DNA of 32,578 nt from an uncultured Oscillospiraceae bacterium (GCA_900756575.1 CAAEKQ010000119.1:1-32578); one strand, 5' to 3'. Positions 1 to 9,201 are shown, numbered from the stretch's first letter. Numbers and translations: made by a program. The notes: generated by a model not told the origin, from the sequence alone.

Positions 1-3000
1 CAGCTTTTAGCGTGTAATACATTTCGGTATTCGATGTAAGCGAGATTTGAGTGCCATTTACAGATGCCGTTGCATTTACTGCCCGCAAGCTAACCTGAAC
101 GTCCTTATTCGCCAGTTCAGCACTCTGGAAGAACACAGACTGTCCGCTCGCAAGATAAATCTCGTTCTGGGGGCCGCCGTTTGCCTCATACGCCTGCACA
201 TTAATTTTCAGCTGGCCGTTATTATCGCTATAAGCAGTAATTTCGCCCTTCACAACATCAAGGATTCTCTTGTAATCAACGTTCTTCTCATTTGTGGGAT
301 AGTTGTTTGCAACATCATCCGTAGTGGAACGATAGACACGGAAGCCGTCGATTTCCACGTGCGTTCCGCTCTGATATGCAGTAGCTTTAGCATCGTTAGC
401 ATAGATTGCTACAGCATCGTCAGGATCATCCGCAGTAACGACGTTCGCGTTGTCCATCGCGGATACGCTCACATACTCCACGTCATCCATGCTTAGGCCG
501 TTTTCTTCCAAAACCTGAGCCAAGAGATCATCAGCCTCGATATTTGCGTCATCAATGGACATCGTTGCAACACCGCGCGGTGCAGTATCCGTGTCGGTCT
601 TGCTCGCCAGGCCGGAAGCATAAATCATTACACTGTAGTTTTTGTCCGTATCGCCCATCACTACATGTGCAAGCGGAACCTGATAAATTGTTCCGCTAGA
701 ATAGCGCGTATCTACATCAACAGCGCGGCCCTTTCCATCATCACCTTTAATAACCATAATTACACGGCCAGAATCGGGTGCGCAGTTGCCAATGAGATCA
801 AAGGTATTTCCGTAGAAATTGGTAGTCAGCGGCTTCGTCAGTGCCGATGTGCTAAGTCCAGTTGCTTTCCAAACGCCGTTATTGTTGGTAGCGCTTGCAT
901 AGGAAGTGTCATAGCCGAAGACGGACTTGTTGGAATCGCCGACCTTCTGGGTTTCCTGAGGCTTGGTGTGGTCAGCCTTAACCTCATCCCAGCCGTCAGC
1001 GCCGGTCAGGAAGTTTTCCTCGTAGAGGACGTTGGAGGCGGGGTGAACACGCACAATATAGCTAATACCATTTTCCTCTTGCGTTCCAGGATTCGTTCCT
1101 GCAAAAGTTACCGAAAATTCCTCGCCGTCATTATCAGCAACAAAGCCCTTATCGGGATCAAACACAACCGTCTGCGTATCTTTATCATAAGTTACCTTTG
1201 AATGTTCCGGGTTTGTAACTGTAACTTTTTTGATCCCATCCTTCTTTTCCTCCAGCTCCGGATTGAAGTCCGACAGGCTAATGTTCAGGGGTGTACCAAA
1301 GTCTACCACAAACGAGCATACCGTATTAAAAACGTAATACAGTGTCAGGACCTTTTTGTCGTCGCTGCGCTTGACGCTTTCACAGGTATATTTGGCATAA
1401 CGATAGCCTGCCGCAATCGCCGGCATTGTAGAAAGGTCAGCTGATACCGCAATCTCATGGTTTTGCAGGTTGGTCACCGTTCCGTTGTCCAGCGGCCCCT
1501 TCCAGTTAGCTTGGTTTAGAGCAACACCATCCCGAAAATACGTTCCTTTGGCAACCGCAATGGAATAGTCGTAAATGAGATTACCCGTTGTCTTATCTAC
1601 ATACCGAATTTGGAGGGCGTCTTCTGTCACATTTGCGCGAACGTAATACGTTACCAGCATTCCCTGTCGGGAGTAGATATCAATATAGTCGATTGTCGGC
1701 TCTCCGCCAATTCGGAACTGCGGTGCCTGTAAGCTCTCGTCTCCGTATTTGCCCAAATTATCAACGCTGTCAACCCAGACAACCTTCTCTGTGCCCTTAT
1801 ATTCATAGGATTCGGGACGATCTGTATTTCCAGTAGACAATTGGACAGTTGCTGTGTCGCTGGTAGGTGTCAGCGTAATCATGTAGACGTTGTAATTCTC
1901 CGTGTTGATCGTATCAATACGGCCAATCCGGCGATATTTGTTTCCATTATGGTATGTTTCATCGTGTGCATGGAACTCCATGGTCTTTGTTGCTTTCGTT
2001 CCACCGTTTGCATCTTTTACAGGGAAGGTAGTGGGCGTTTGCAGACCGTTCTCGTACTTTACCGCAAAGTCAAGCTCTACATAATCATAGGGAGGCCAGT
2101 TAACCTCGCCAACATTGTTACCCCAGTCCGTTACATCCGTGGTAACCTCCTCGGTAACCGTTGTCCGCTGCATATGATAAGCAACCAGCTGGCTCTGCGT
2201 TCCTGTATAGGTCTGGACATTATTCTTTGGGTCTTTATATTCAACGGATACCTCTGTCAGGTTGACATCGACCCAGTCAGTGGTATACACCTGCCAGGTT
2301 GCATTCCAATAACGGACTTTCGTAAAACGATAACCGCTGGCCGTATCATCATCACCGCCAGTGTCACTCTGAAGCTCTGTTCCGCTTTTACTATTGTTTT
2401 TCAACTCCGTATCGAGAATTCTCGCCTGCTTAAACACAGTGTTGTGATTTGAATTCGTGATTCCTTCCTCTGGAATCAGGCTCGCGATATCTGCGCCAGC
2501 CTCAGAATGTACGCCTGCGTCCGTCGCTTTAATTTGCTTGCTGGTATCACCGCCCGCGGTTACGTGAGTGTTAGTCACCCAGTATTCAATGGTCAGAGGA
2601 TCAACAGCGTTCAATTCATCCGGCACAACGCGAATCGTATAGATCACATTGCCAATTTCAACCGTTGTTGTGCCTTCTCTTACGCCATTGAACGTAATTT
2701 TCGTGCGATCTCCAGCCGGAACAATCTCATAGATAGTCCATTTACTTCCAGCGTCTGTAGCTGCTCCATTGCCGCCCCATCCTGCTGCAGCACTGGTCTC
2801 GGCAAAATCATTTAAGTAATACGTAGTGCCGTTTACGGTCTGTGCAATGGTCCAATAATCGACTTCATCTTCCGGCTCATCGTGGAACGTCAGCACCAAA
2901 TCATTGTTTGCAGTTGCACTCAGTGTTGCCGTATTGTTCCCCACAGAGAGGTACTGCCCATTTGTCGCACTATAATTTGCATTTGCGCTCACTACACTGC

Positions 3001-4969
3001 CTGTAAATATGTTCTCGTTGGATGTGCCGGTCAGCGTCCAGAGGTCTTTACTATTCGCACCCGCCAATCCATCAACTTCAACTGCTGTAATATAGTTACT
3101 GCCCCACTGGCGGGATACTACTTGCCCCTGAAGAAGCTCCTTTTTTCTCTGGTTATAAATCAGGTACTGCTTTCCAGATTCAATTCTTGAGACTTCTTTC
3201 AGTCTAGCGGTGCTCTCGCTAAAATTTTCAACTCCAACGGTTGCAATTGAAGAGTCTTCTACCGTGCCAGCAGTAAGCTTACCGTTTACGGTGATGGATT
3301 CCGAGCCATTGACCGAAACCAGAATCTCTTTCGTTTCCTTATCGTTTACCGTCAACGTCGTGCTGGCAGAATTTGTCTCATCCTCCGGGTCGGTTGCAGT
3401 AATGGTTACCTCTCCGGCTTTTACCGCTTTGACATTTACAGTTTCCGCCTGCACCGCCGTGCCTGCGCCATTGGAAGCCACATTTTCATCAGGTGGCGTA
3501 ATGACAACGTTATCATTGGTTGCGGTCCAATCTGCCAGCTTCGATGCGTGCATCGAGATAGTCGCGCCAATAGTCAGCGTATTGTCACTGCTGGTGTCAT
3601 TTCCATTGTTGCTGCCAACCGTGATGGTAAGCTTGTTGGGGTCTGCGGGGGTTTCGGTTACGTCCTCAACCTTCGGGCAAGCGCCGCCGAACGCTTTAAT
3701 GGTGGCAGCAGAGTTCTCAATGACCTGTGCTTCAGTCAACTCACCAGGCTTGTCCGCCCAAATGCAGAACATGGAACCAAGAGAACTATTCAGCGTTTCT
3801 TTGCTCCCCTGTTTTGCAAACAATTCGTAACTAAATCCATTAGCTGTCTCAGCTGTGCACTTGTTACCGCCAAGAACCCAATAATAGTCGCCGTCGGTAT
3901 TCACCAGTTTATGACCCTTCGCAAGCAAAGTTGCCGCAGTTGCAGGGTCATAAGAACTGTTCCAACCTTGAGACCAATAGCAGATTACGATTTTAGGGTC
4001 AAAAGTTCCGCTAGAAGTATCGTTCTTGAAGTAAATGCCGTCGTTGAATGCCATAGGTGTCATTTTGGCATTCTCAATCAGCTCTGCCACCTGATTTACA
4101 TAGGTAACATAGTAACTGTACTTGCTACTGTACTGGAGGTTGCCAAATCCCATACTGCCGCCAGTAAAAATATCGTTGGCGTACTCATCCGCACCCATGT
4201 TGAAATATTTGCAGCCCATATCGGAGAAATAGGTAATATACTTCTGCAGGAATGCCTTTGTGAATGCAGTTGCAGTAGTATTGGTCACATCAATGGTGCG
4301 GACAGAGCCCTTATAAGAACAAGTCGTACTGGTCAGAGAGGTTGCCGCAGAAAGGATGGCGTCCATATGACCGGGGGTGTTGACGCAGGGGATCACGCCC
4401 ATCTTCTTGCTCTGTGCATACGCAATGATTTCGTTCATTTGAGACTGGGTCAGTTCATCTACATTTGTGCTATATTTCTTTTCATTATCGTAAGCCACAT
4501 TGCCGTTATGAACAGCCGTCTTAACCGCATCACTGCTATAGGTCTTATCTCCTACCGTCAGCGACATATCATCCAGCAGAAGCCGCATACCGTCGTTGCC
4601 CACTGCCAGCTGAATATAGTTAAAGCCAGCCGCAGAAGCATTGTCAATCAGCTGCTTGATGCTATCAACAGAATAGTACTTTCTTCCGCAATCCAGGAAG
4701 AAAATATTCATCTCGTATCCCGCAACCGTGCCGTCGGGCTGTACCGCCGCAGCCTCAACCTCACCGCTCTGGTCCTTCTCCCCGTCCGGGGTCTCGTCCA
4801 CCACAGAGGCCTCCTCCGGCTCGGCAGCGGACACCTCTACCGGCGTGTCGTCCACTGCACTGGCAGGGGGATCGGCCACATCGGTTCCCATTGCGGAAAC
4901 CGGCAAAGTGCCGAGCACCAGCACCGCCGCGAGCAGGACAGAAAAGAGTCTGGTAAGTTTCTTTTTCAT
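1..4969 (-). CDS. Secreted GH20 beta-N-acetylhexosaminidase-like multidomain surface protein (3' end outside window)
   Basis: The first ~1656 codons of a very large exported protein; the frame stays open to the window edge, so the C-terminus and any anchor are missing. ATG at 4969 follows an AAAGGAGAG ribosome site. Residues 1-26 form a signal peptide ending PVSA, followed by an acidic linker (~30-80). Residues ~85-430 look like a GH20 barrel: NTPGHMD (197-203), NMGADE with the adjacent Asp-Glu pair D261-E262 expected for substrate-assisted catalysis, and CYWSQGW (330-336). A BIG2-type Ig-like domain follows (~440-555), then beta-rich modules, a MucBP-like stretch (motif IRYVDKTTGN) and a probable jelly-roll module around 1310-1450. 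GH20 enzymes remove terminal HexNAc or lacto-N-biose from host glycans; the exact substrate cannot be read here. Base composition looks more A+T-rich than downstream housekeeping genes. The GH20 call is firm, the accessory modules less so. Confidence 0.85.
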   Translation of the reverse strand, partial: MKKKLTRLFSVLLAAVLVLGTLPVSAMGTDVADPPASAVDDTPVEVSAAEPEEASVVDETPDGEKDQSGEVEAAAVQPDGTVAGYEMNIFFLDCGRKYYSVDSIKQLIDNASAAGFNYIQLAVGNDGMRLLLDDMSLTVGDKTYSSDAVKTAVHNGNVAYDNEKKYSTNVDELTQSQMNEIIAYAQSKKMGVIPCVNTPGHMDAILSAATSLTSTTCSYKGSVRTIDVTNTTATAFTKAFLQKYITYFSDMGCKYFNMGADEYANDIFTGGSMGFGNLQYSSKYSYYVTYVNQVAELIENAKMTPMAFNDGIYFKNDTSSGTFDPKIVICYWSQGWNSSYDPATAATLLAKGHKLVNTDGDYYWVLGGNKCTAETANGFSYELFAKQGSKETLNSSLGSMFCIWADKPGELTEAQVIENSAATIKAFGGACPKVEDVTETPADPNKLTITVGSNNGNDTSSDNTLTIGATISMHASKLADWTATNDNVVITPPDENVASNGAGTAVQAETVNVKAVKAGEVTITATDPEDETNSASTTLTVNDKETKEILVSVNGSESITVNGKLTAGTVEDSSIATVGVENFSESTARLKEVSRIESGKQYLIYNQRKKELLQGQVVSRQWGSNYITAVEVDGLAGANSKDLWTLTGTSNENIFTGSVVSANANYSATNGQYLSVGNNTATLSATANNDLVLTFHDEPEDEVDYWTIAQTVNGTTYYLNDFAETSAAAGWGGNGAATDAGSKWTIYEIVPAGDRTKITFNGVREGTTTVEIGNVIYTIRVVPDELNAVDPLTIEYWVTNTHVTAGGDTSKQIKATDAGVHSEAGADIASLIPEEGITNSNHNTVFKQARILDTELKNNSKSGTELQSDTGGDDDTASGYRFTKVRYWNATWQVYTTDWVDVNLTEVSVEYKDPKNNVQTYTGTQSQLVAYHMQRTTVTEEVTTDVTDWGNNVGEVNWPPYDYVELDFAVKYENGLQTPTTFPVKDANGGTKATKTMEFHAHDETYHNGNKYRRIGRIDTINTENYNVYMITLTPTSDTATVQLSTGNTDRPESYEYKGTEKVVWVDSVDNLGKYGDESLQAPQFRIGGEPTIDYIDIYSRQGMLVTYYVRANVTEDALQIRYVDKTTGNLIYDYSIAVAKGTYFRDGVALNQANWKGPLDNGTVTNLQNHEIAVSADLSTMPAIAAGYRYAKYTCESVKRSDDKKVLTLYYVFNTVCSFVVDFGTPLNISLSDFNPELEEKKDGIKKVTVTNPEHSKVTYDKDTQTVVFDPDKGFVADNDGEEFSVTFAGTNPGTQEENGISYIVRVHPASNVLYEENFLTGADGWDEVKADHTKPQETQKVGDSNKSVFGYDTSYASATNNNGVWKATGLSTSALTKPLTTNFYGNTFDLIGNCAPDSGRVIMVIKGDDGKGRAVDVDTRYSSGTIYQVPLAHVVMGDTDKNYSVMIYASGLASKTDTDTAPRGVATMSIDDANIEADDLLAQVLEENGLSMDDVEYVSVSAMDNANVVTADDPDDAVAIYANDAKATAYQSGTHVEIDGFRVYRSTTDDVANNYPTNEKNVDYKRILDVVKGEITAYSDNNGQLKINVQAYEANGGPQNEIYLASGQSVFFQSAELANKDVQVSLRAVNATASVNGTQISLTSNTEMYYTLKA

Positions 4970-5108
4970 GGTTTACTCGCTCTCCTTTACTTCATAGTAT
5001 TCGATCGGGCGGACAAAGCCGCACTGCTTTTGCCAACCTGAGGCGCTCCAGATTTTCCATTTCCTTACACGGATTTGGATACACCTCTCCCGATACCATG
5101 TCCTTCTA

Positions 5109-5137
5109 ATCATACCGCGATCCGACGAGAATTGCAA
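5109..5137 (-). promoter_or_regulatory. Predicted sigma-A promoter of the GH20 gene
   Basis: On the minus strand TTGCAA (5132-5137) is separated by exactly 17 nt from TATGAT (5109-5114). Transcription would start near 5101, giving a leader of about 130 nt before the GH20 start. I recognise no riboswitch in that leader. The 342-bp divergent gap 4970-5311 holds this promoter and the plus-strand Pho-type repeats and promoter; I see no gene in it. Confidence 0.6.
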
Positions 5138-5237
5138 GAAGAAATTTACAGTAATTTCGCGTCATTTTATGTCGAGTTCGAAATTTCGGACAGGCAAAGT
5201 CCTTTTGGAGGTTTTCCACAAAATGGAGCCATGATTT

Positions 5238-5276
5238 TTTACACAGGTTTTACACGGAGGGGCTTTGATTTTTACG
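5238..5276 (+). promoter_or_regulatory. Candidate PhoP box: TTTACA-type direct repeats at 11-bp period
   Basis: TTTACA occurs at 5238-5243 and 5249-5254 (5-bp spacer). A degenerate unit falls at 5260 and TTTACG at 5271-5276, all in one 11-bp register. Family knowledge: B. subtilis PhoP binds TT(A/T)A(C/T)A hexamers separated by about 5 bp. The array overlaps and precedes the -35 region of the response-regulator gene, which suggests autoregulation of the two-component operon. Confidence 0.6.
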
Positions 5277-5291
5277 CGGGACTGCTATACT
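5264..5291 (+). promoter_or_regulatory. Predicted promoter of the response regulator-kinase operon
   Basis: TTTGAT (5264-5269) is followed after 16 nt by a good -10, TATACT (5286-5291). The -35 is weak, as expected for an activator-dependent promoter, and the last Pho-type hexamer (5271-5276) lies inside the spacer. The ribosome site AGAGGTGA begins at 5299, so the untranslated leader would be very short. Confidence 0.5.
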
Positions 5292-5311
5292 CTAGCCAAG
5301 AGGTGAACCAA

Positions 5312-5992
5312 ATGAAGATTTATATTGTAGAGGATGATCCGGAAATTCGGGAGCTGGAGCAGTATGCGCTGGAGAGCGGCGGGTTTCAGGCGGAGAGCTT
5401 TCCCAGCGCCGCGCCCTTTTACACGGCGCTGTCCGCCGGAACGCCGGACCTGATTCTGCTGGATATTATGCTGCCCGGTGAGGATGGGCTGACCATCCTC
5501 CGGAAGCTCCGTACCCGGATGGACACCCGGGATGTTCCCATTATTCTCGTCACCGCCAAGGACTCCGAGCTGGACACCGTAAGGGGCCTGGATCTGGGCG
5601 CAGACGACTATCTGCCTAAGCCCTTTGGCATTATGGAGCTCATCAGCCGGGTAAAGGCGCGGCTCCGGGGGGCCAGCACCGCACGGCTTCCGGCGGAATA
5701 CAGCTACGGCGGGCTTTATCTGTCCGAGGAGAAGCACCTGGTCACGGTGGACGGGGTGCCGGCGGAGCTTACATATAAAGAATTTGAGCTATTAAAGCTC
5801 CTCCTCTCCGCCCCCGGGAACGCCTTTACCCGGGACGTGATTATGGAGCGGATCTGGGGCTACCATTATGAGCTTTCCAGCCGGACGCTGGATATGCACG
5901 TGAAAACTCTCCGGCAGAAGCTGGGAGCCAAAAGCGGCATGATTCAGACCATTCGGAACGTGGGCTTTAAGCTGGAACGACTGGAGGAATGA
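5312..5992 (+). CDS. OmpR/PhoB-family response regulator (PhoP-like)
   Basis: A 226-residue two-component response regulator. The receiver domain (1-118) has the acidic cluster E7-D8-D9, phosphoacceptor D51 (LLDIMLPGEDG), T81 and K103 in the LPKPF loop. The winged-helix DNA-binding domain occupies ~128-223, ending with RTLDMHVKTLRQKL and the TIRNVGFKL wing. The ATG at 5312 is chosen because it follows AGAGGTGA and gives a receiver domain of family length; an upstream in-frame extension would run through the promoter. The partner kinase starts 3 nt after the stop, so the two are co-transcribed. The downstream Na+/phosphate cotransporter and the TTTACA repeats at both promoters suggest phosphate-starvation control. 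PhoP/PhoB identity is inferred from this context, because the domain alone fits many OmpR-type regulators. Confidence 0.93.
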   Translation: MKIYIVEDDPEIRELEQYALESGGFQAESFPSAAPFYTALSAGTPDLILLDIMLPGEDGLTILRKLRTRMDTRDVPIILVTAKDSELDTVRGLDLGADDYLPKPFGIMELISRVKARLRGASTARLPAEYSYGGLYLSEEKHLVTVDGVPAELTYKEFELLKLLLSAPGNAFTRDVIMERIWGYHYELSSRTLDMHVKTLRQKLGAKSGMIQTIRNVGFKLERLEE

Positions 5993-5995
5993 GCC

Positions 5996-7306
5996 ATGGA
6001 AGAAAAGATTACGCTGAACCTGTTTTATATGGGGCTGATTTCCGCGATTCTGGCTGCACTCTGCTCGGGCTTTGCCTTCTTCTCCGCCTTTCGGACCCAG
6101 GTGCAGGCGGATTTGCAGCAGCAGGGGGAATTAATCGCCTCCGCCTATGAGGAAACCGAGCAGCCGGAGTCTCTGGCTCAATTTGCCGGAAACCAGCTGC
6201 GGATTACGCTGATCGAGCAGGACGGCACCGTACTCTACGAAAGTGCCGCCGACGCCAGCACCATGGAGAACCATCTGGATCGCCCCGAGGTACAGGCGGC
6301 TCTAAAAAACGGTCACGGCGGCAGCAGCCGAACCTCCGACACCCTGGGCACTGAGGACTATTATTACGCCGTATTGCTGCCCTCCGGAGAAATTCTCCGG
6401 GTTGCCTGTTCGGCCAGCAATATTTATCAGATTTACGGCAGTGCGGTGCCCTATCTGGTGCTGGCCATCTGCATTCTCATGGTCATGGCCGTGGTGTTCG
6501 CGGTACTGCTGACCCGGCGGCTGGTGGAGCCCATCAAAAAGCTCCCGGAAGCGCTGGACGATCCGGAGCTGGCCAACGATCCCAAGCGGGTGTATCCGGA
6601 GCTGAGGCCCTTTGTGGTGGAAATTCAGCAGCAGCGGGAGAGCAAGGAGAGCATCCGTCAGGAGTTCACCGCCAACGTATCCCACGAGCTGAAAACCCCC
6701 TTGACCTCCATTTCCGGCTATGCCGAGATGATTGAAAGCGGCATGGCAAAGGAGGAGGACGTGAGGCGCTTCGCCGGCACCATTCACCGGGAGGCCGGGC
6801 GGCTTTTGAATCTCATCAGCGACATCATTCGCCTCAGCCGTCTGGACGAGGATCAAACGCCGGTATCCCATGCCCCGGTGGATCTCCACACCATCGCCCA
6901 GGAGTGCATCGAAACCCTGACCCCCTCCGCGGAAAAGCGCGGAATTTCCCTCCAGCTGGAGGGAGACAGCACCGTGGTTCCCGGAGAGAAAAACAGCCTT
7001 TGGGAGCTTGTCTACAATTTAACGGACAATGCCATCCGCTATAACCGGGTCAACGGCACCGTCACCGTAACCCTGAAGGATCACAGCATCGCCGTCAGCG
7101 ACACCGGCATCGGCATTCCCCCGGAGCATCAGGAGCGGATCTTTGAGCGGTTCTACCGGGTAGACAAAAGCCACAGCCGTGCCACCGGCGGCACCGGTTT
7201 GGGGCTCTCCATCGTCAAGCACGTGGCCGAGCGCCATAACGCCAAGATCTCGCTGGAGAGCACCGTGGGCGTCGGCACCACCATCACCGTAACGTTCCCG
7301 GAATAA
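5996..7306 (+). CDS. Membrane sensor histidine kinase (PhoR-like)
   Basis: A 436-residue transmembrane kinase pairing with the preceding regulator. TM1 is ~12-32, an extracytoplasmic sensor region covers ~33-150, and TM2 is ~151-172. A short linker leads to the HisKA dimerisation helix with phosphorylated H230 in ANVSHELKTPLTSISGY. The ATPase domain shows the N box NLTDNAIRYN (341-350), G1 SDTGIGIPPEH (368-378), F box ERFYRVDKSHS and G2 GTGLGLSIVKHV (399-410). No obvious full HAMP domain lies between TM2 and HisKA. The start has a GGAGG site overlapping the end of the regulator gene. The kinase core resembles PhoR-type enzymes; phosphate-linked signalling is inferred from neighbours and the Pho-type boxes. 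The sensor ligand is not evident. Confidence 0.93.
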   Translation: MEEKITLNLFYMGLISAILAALCSGFAFFSAFRTQVQADLQQQGELIASAYEETEQPESLAQFAGNQLRITLIEQDGTVLYESAADASTMENHLDRPEVQAALKNGHGGSSRTSDTLGTEDYYYAVLLPSGEILRVACSASNIYQIYGSAVPYLVLAICILMVMAVVFAVLLTRRLVEPIKKLPEALDDPELANDPKRVYPELRPFVVEIQQQRESKESIRQEFTANVSHELKTPLTSISGYAEMIESGMAKEEDVRRFAGTIHREAGRLLNLISDIIRLSRLDEDQTPVSHAPVDLHTIAQECIETLTPSAEKRGISLQLEGDSTVVPGEKNSLWELVYNLTDNAIRYNRVNGTVTVTLKDHSIAVSDTGIGIPPEHQERIFERFYRVDKSHSRATGGTGLGLSIVKHVAERHNAKISLESTVGVGTTITVTFPE

Positions 7307-7313
7307 TTTCATT

Positions 7314-7350
7314 ACAGGGTGTTGCAAATTGCAGCACCCTGTGTTTTTTT
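7314..7350 (+). terminator. Rho-independent terminator of the two-component operon
   Basis: ACAGGGTG (7314-7321) pairs with CACCCTGT (7335-7342). TTGC/GCAG extends this to a 12-bp stem with one wobble around the loop AAATT. The T-tract at 7344-7350 follows. The last Ts are also the start of the next TTTACG repeat, so terminator and downstream regulatory site overlap. Confidence 0.85.
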
Positions 7351-7407
7351 ACGTTAATTTTACATAAGTACCTATATACGCTTTACATTGCTCTGATATC
7401 CTTTACC
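7348..7407 (+). promoter_or_regulatory. Candidate PhoP box and promoter region of the Na+/Pi cotransporter gene
   Basis: TTTACG (7348-7353) and TTTACA (7359-7364) are exactly 11 bp apart. Further copies are TTTACA at 7382-7387 and TTTACC at 7402-7407, no longer strictly in phase. The first pair has the geometry of the repeats before the response-regulator gene. A -10 is not clear (possibly CATGAT at 7407-7412), so the exact promoter is uncertain. Confidence 0.5.
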
Positions 7408-7432
7408 ATGATAAAAGGAGGAAGTTACATCG

Positions 7433-9196
7433 ATGGACATATTTTCTGTATTTACCCTGTGCGGAGGTCTGGCGTTTTTCCTGTTTGGTATGCACATTAT
7501 GTCCTCCAGCCTGGAGAAAATCGCCGGAGGAAAGCTGGAGCTGACCCTGAAAAAGCTCACCTCTAACCCCTTTAAGAGTCTGCTCCTGGGTGCAGGCATC
7601 ACCATTGCCATTCAGTCCTCGTCGGCCATGACCGTTATGCTGGTGGGGCTTGTCAACTCCGGCATCATGGAGCTGAGCCAGACCGTGGGCCTGATTATGG
7701 GCTCCAACATTGGCACCACTCTCACCGCCTGGATTCTCAGCATGGCAGGCATTGAAGGTGACAACCTGCTGATCTCCTTGCTGAAGCCCGAGAATTTCTC
7801 CCCGATTTTGGCCCTCATCGGCGTGATTCTGCTTATGGCGGCCAAAAGTGAGAAGAAAAAGGACACCGGCTCCATTCTCTGCGGCTTTGCAATTTTGATG
7901 TTCGGCATGGAGCTTATGAAGGACGCCATGGCGCCTCTGACGGATATGCCCGGCTTCGACTCCATGCTCACCCGGTTCAACAATCCCCTGCTGGGCGTAC
8001 TGGTGGGCGCTGCCTTTACGGGAATTATTCAGTCCTCGGCGGCTTCCGTGGGCATTCTCCAGGCGCTGTCCCTCACCGGTTCCATTACCTATGGGATGGC
8101 AATTCCCATTATTATGGGTCAGAACATCGGCACCTGCGTCACGGCCCTGCTATCCTCTATTGGCACCAATCGAAATGCCCGCCGGGTGGCAGCGGTACAC
8201 GTGAGCTTCAACCTCATTGGCACCGTGATTTGCCTGATCGGATTCTATGGGCTTAACGCCATCTTCCGCTTCCCCATCACCGGCATGGCAATTACCCCCC
8301 TGGCCATTGCCGGGGTACACTCCATATTTAATATTGTCACCACCCTGATTCTCCTGCCCTTCTCCCATCAGCTGGTATGGCTGGCAAACCTCATGGTCCC
8401 CGACAAGGGTGACTCCACCGAGAAAACCGTCTTTCTGGACGAGCGTCTGATGAACGCACCCATTCTCGCCGCAGAGCAGTGCCGGGAGCAGGTCGTTATC
8501 ATGGGGCAGGTGGCAAAAAGCGCCCTGTTGGATTCCCTCCATCTCCTGTCCGACTATAACCAGAAGCTCTATGATAAGGTCGAGCAGCAGGAGCAGAAGC
8601 TGGACAGCATGGACGATGCGCTGGCCACTGCCCTGGTCAAGCTCTCGGCCCGGGAGCTCCGTGTGGAGGAAAGCCGCGAAATCTTCGAGCTGCTCCATGT
8701 GATTGGAGACTTTGAGCGCATTGGCGACCATGCCACCAACCTGGCAGAAAGCGCCTCGGAAATGCACAAAAACGGCTATCGCTTTTCGGAGGCCGCCACC
8801 AATGAGCTTACCACCCTGTTCGCCGCGCTGACGGAAATTCTGGAGCTGACCATCAACGCATTTCAGAAGAACGACGATCAGCTGGCGGGCCACGTAGAGC
8901 CTCTGGAGGAGGTCATTGACGATCTCACCACCGAGATCCGCAACCGGCACATCCGGCGGCTCCAGGACGGCGAATGCTCCATCGGCACGGGTCTGGTGCT
9001 CACCGATATTCTCACCAACTGTGAGCGGGTATCCGACCACTGCTCCAACATCGGCGTTTGCATCATCCAGATTCGGAATTCCGCCTTTGAGGTTCACGAT
9101 TACCTTACGGAACTCAAGTCCGATCAGTCCGATCAAGCCCCCTCCTTTGTCAAGGAATTCAACCAGTTCCATCGAAAATATCGGCTGGAAGCGTAA
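7433..9196 (+). CDS. Na+/phosphate cotransporter (NptA/PNaS family) with C-terminal PhoU-like domain
   Basis: A 587-residue membrane protein predicted to bring in inorganic phosphate with Na+. Residues 1-320 carry the inverted-repeat core: first QSSS at 61-64 in GAGITIAIQSSSAMTV with MGSNIGTTLTAW after it, second QSS at 200-202 in GIIQSSAAS with MGQNIGTCVTALL. These duplicated QSS motifs define the SLC34/NptA-type family. Residues ~345-560 are helical and PhoU-like, including DFERIGDHATNLAE and a second NCERVSDHCSNIG, the two metal-binding-type repeats of PhoU. The start at 7433 follows AAAGGAGGAAG. The gene is separated from the upstream kinase by a terminator but preceded by matching TTTACA repeats, so it is a likely target of that system. 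No Pst ABC transporter lies in the window. Confidence 0.93.
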   Translation: MDIFSVFTLCGGLAFFLFGMHIMSSSLEKIAGGKLELTLKKLTSNPFKSLLLGAGITIAIQSSSAMTVMLVGLVNSGIMELSQTVGLIMGSNIGTTLTAWILSMAGIEGDNLLISLLKPENFSPILALIGVILLMAAKSEKKKDTGSILCGFAILMFGMELMKDAMAPLTDMPGFDSMLTRFNNPLLGVLVGAAFTGIIQSSAASVGILQALSLTGSITYGMAIPIIMGQNIGTCVTALLSSIGTNRNARRVAAVHVSFNLIGTVICLIGFYGLNAIFRFPITGMAITPLAIAGVHSIFNIVTTLILLPFSHQLVWLANLMVPDKGDSTEKTVFLDERLMNAPILAAEQCREQVVIMGQVAKSALLDSLHLLSDYNQKLYDKVEQQEQKLDSMDDALATALVKLSARELRVEESREIFELLHVIGDFERIGDHATNLAESASEMHKNGYRFSEAATNELTTLFAALTEILELTINAFQKNDDQLAGHVEPLEEVIDDLTTEIRNRHIRRLQDGECSIGTGLVLTDILTNCERVSDHCSNIGVCIIQIRNSAFEVHDYLTELKSDQSDQAPSFVKEFNQFHRKYRLEA

Positions 9197-9201
9197 AGAA
9201 T

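Noticed and set aside
3548..5041. A 497-codon plus-strand frame in the first 5 kb, with several smaller ones beside it
   Set aside because: The opposite strand gives one continuous signal-peptide-bearing GH20 protein with a ribosome site and promoter.
4970..5101. A riboswitch in the GH20 leader
   Set aside because: Only short, weak stems were found, and no known aptamer core could be matched.
5238..5276. A CRISPR or iteron array made from the TTTACA repeats
   Set aside because: Units are 6-7 bp with 11-bp spacing and sit on a promoter, which fits a regulator site rather than spacers or an origin.
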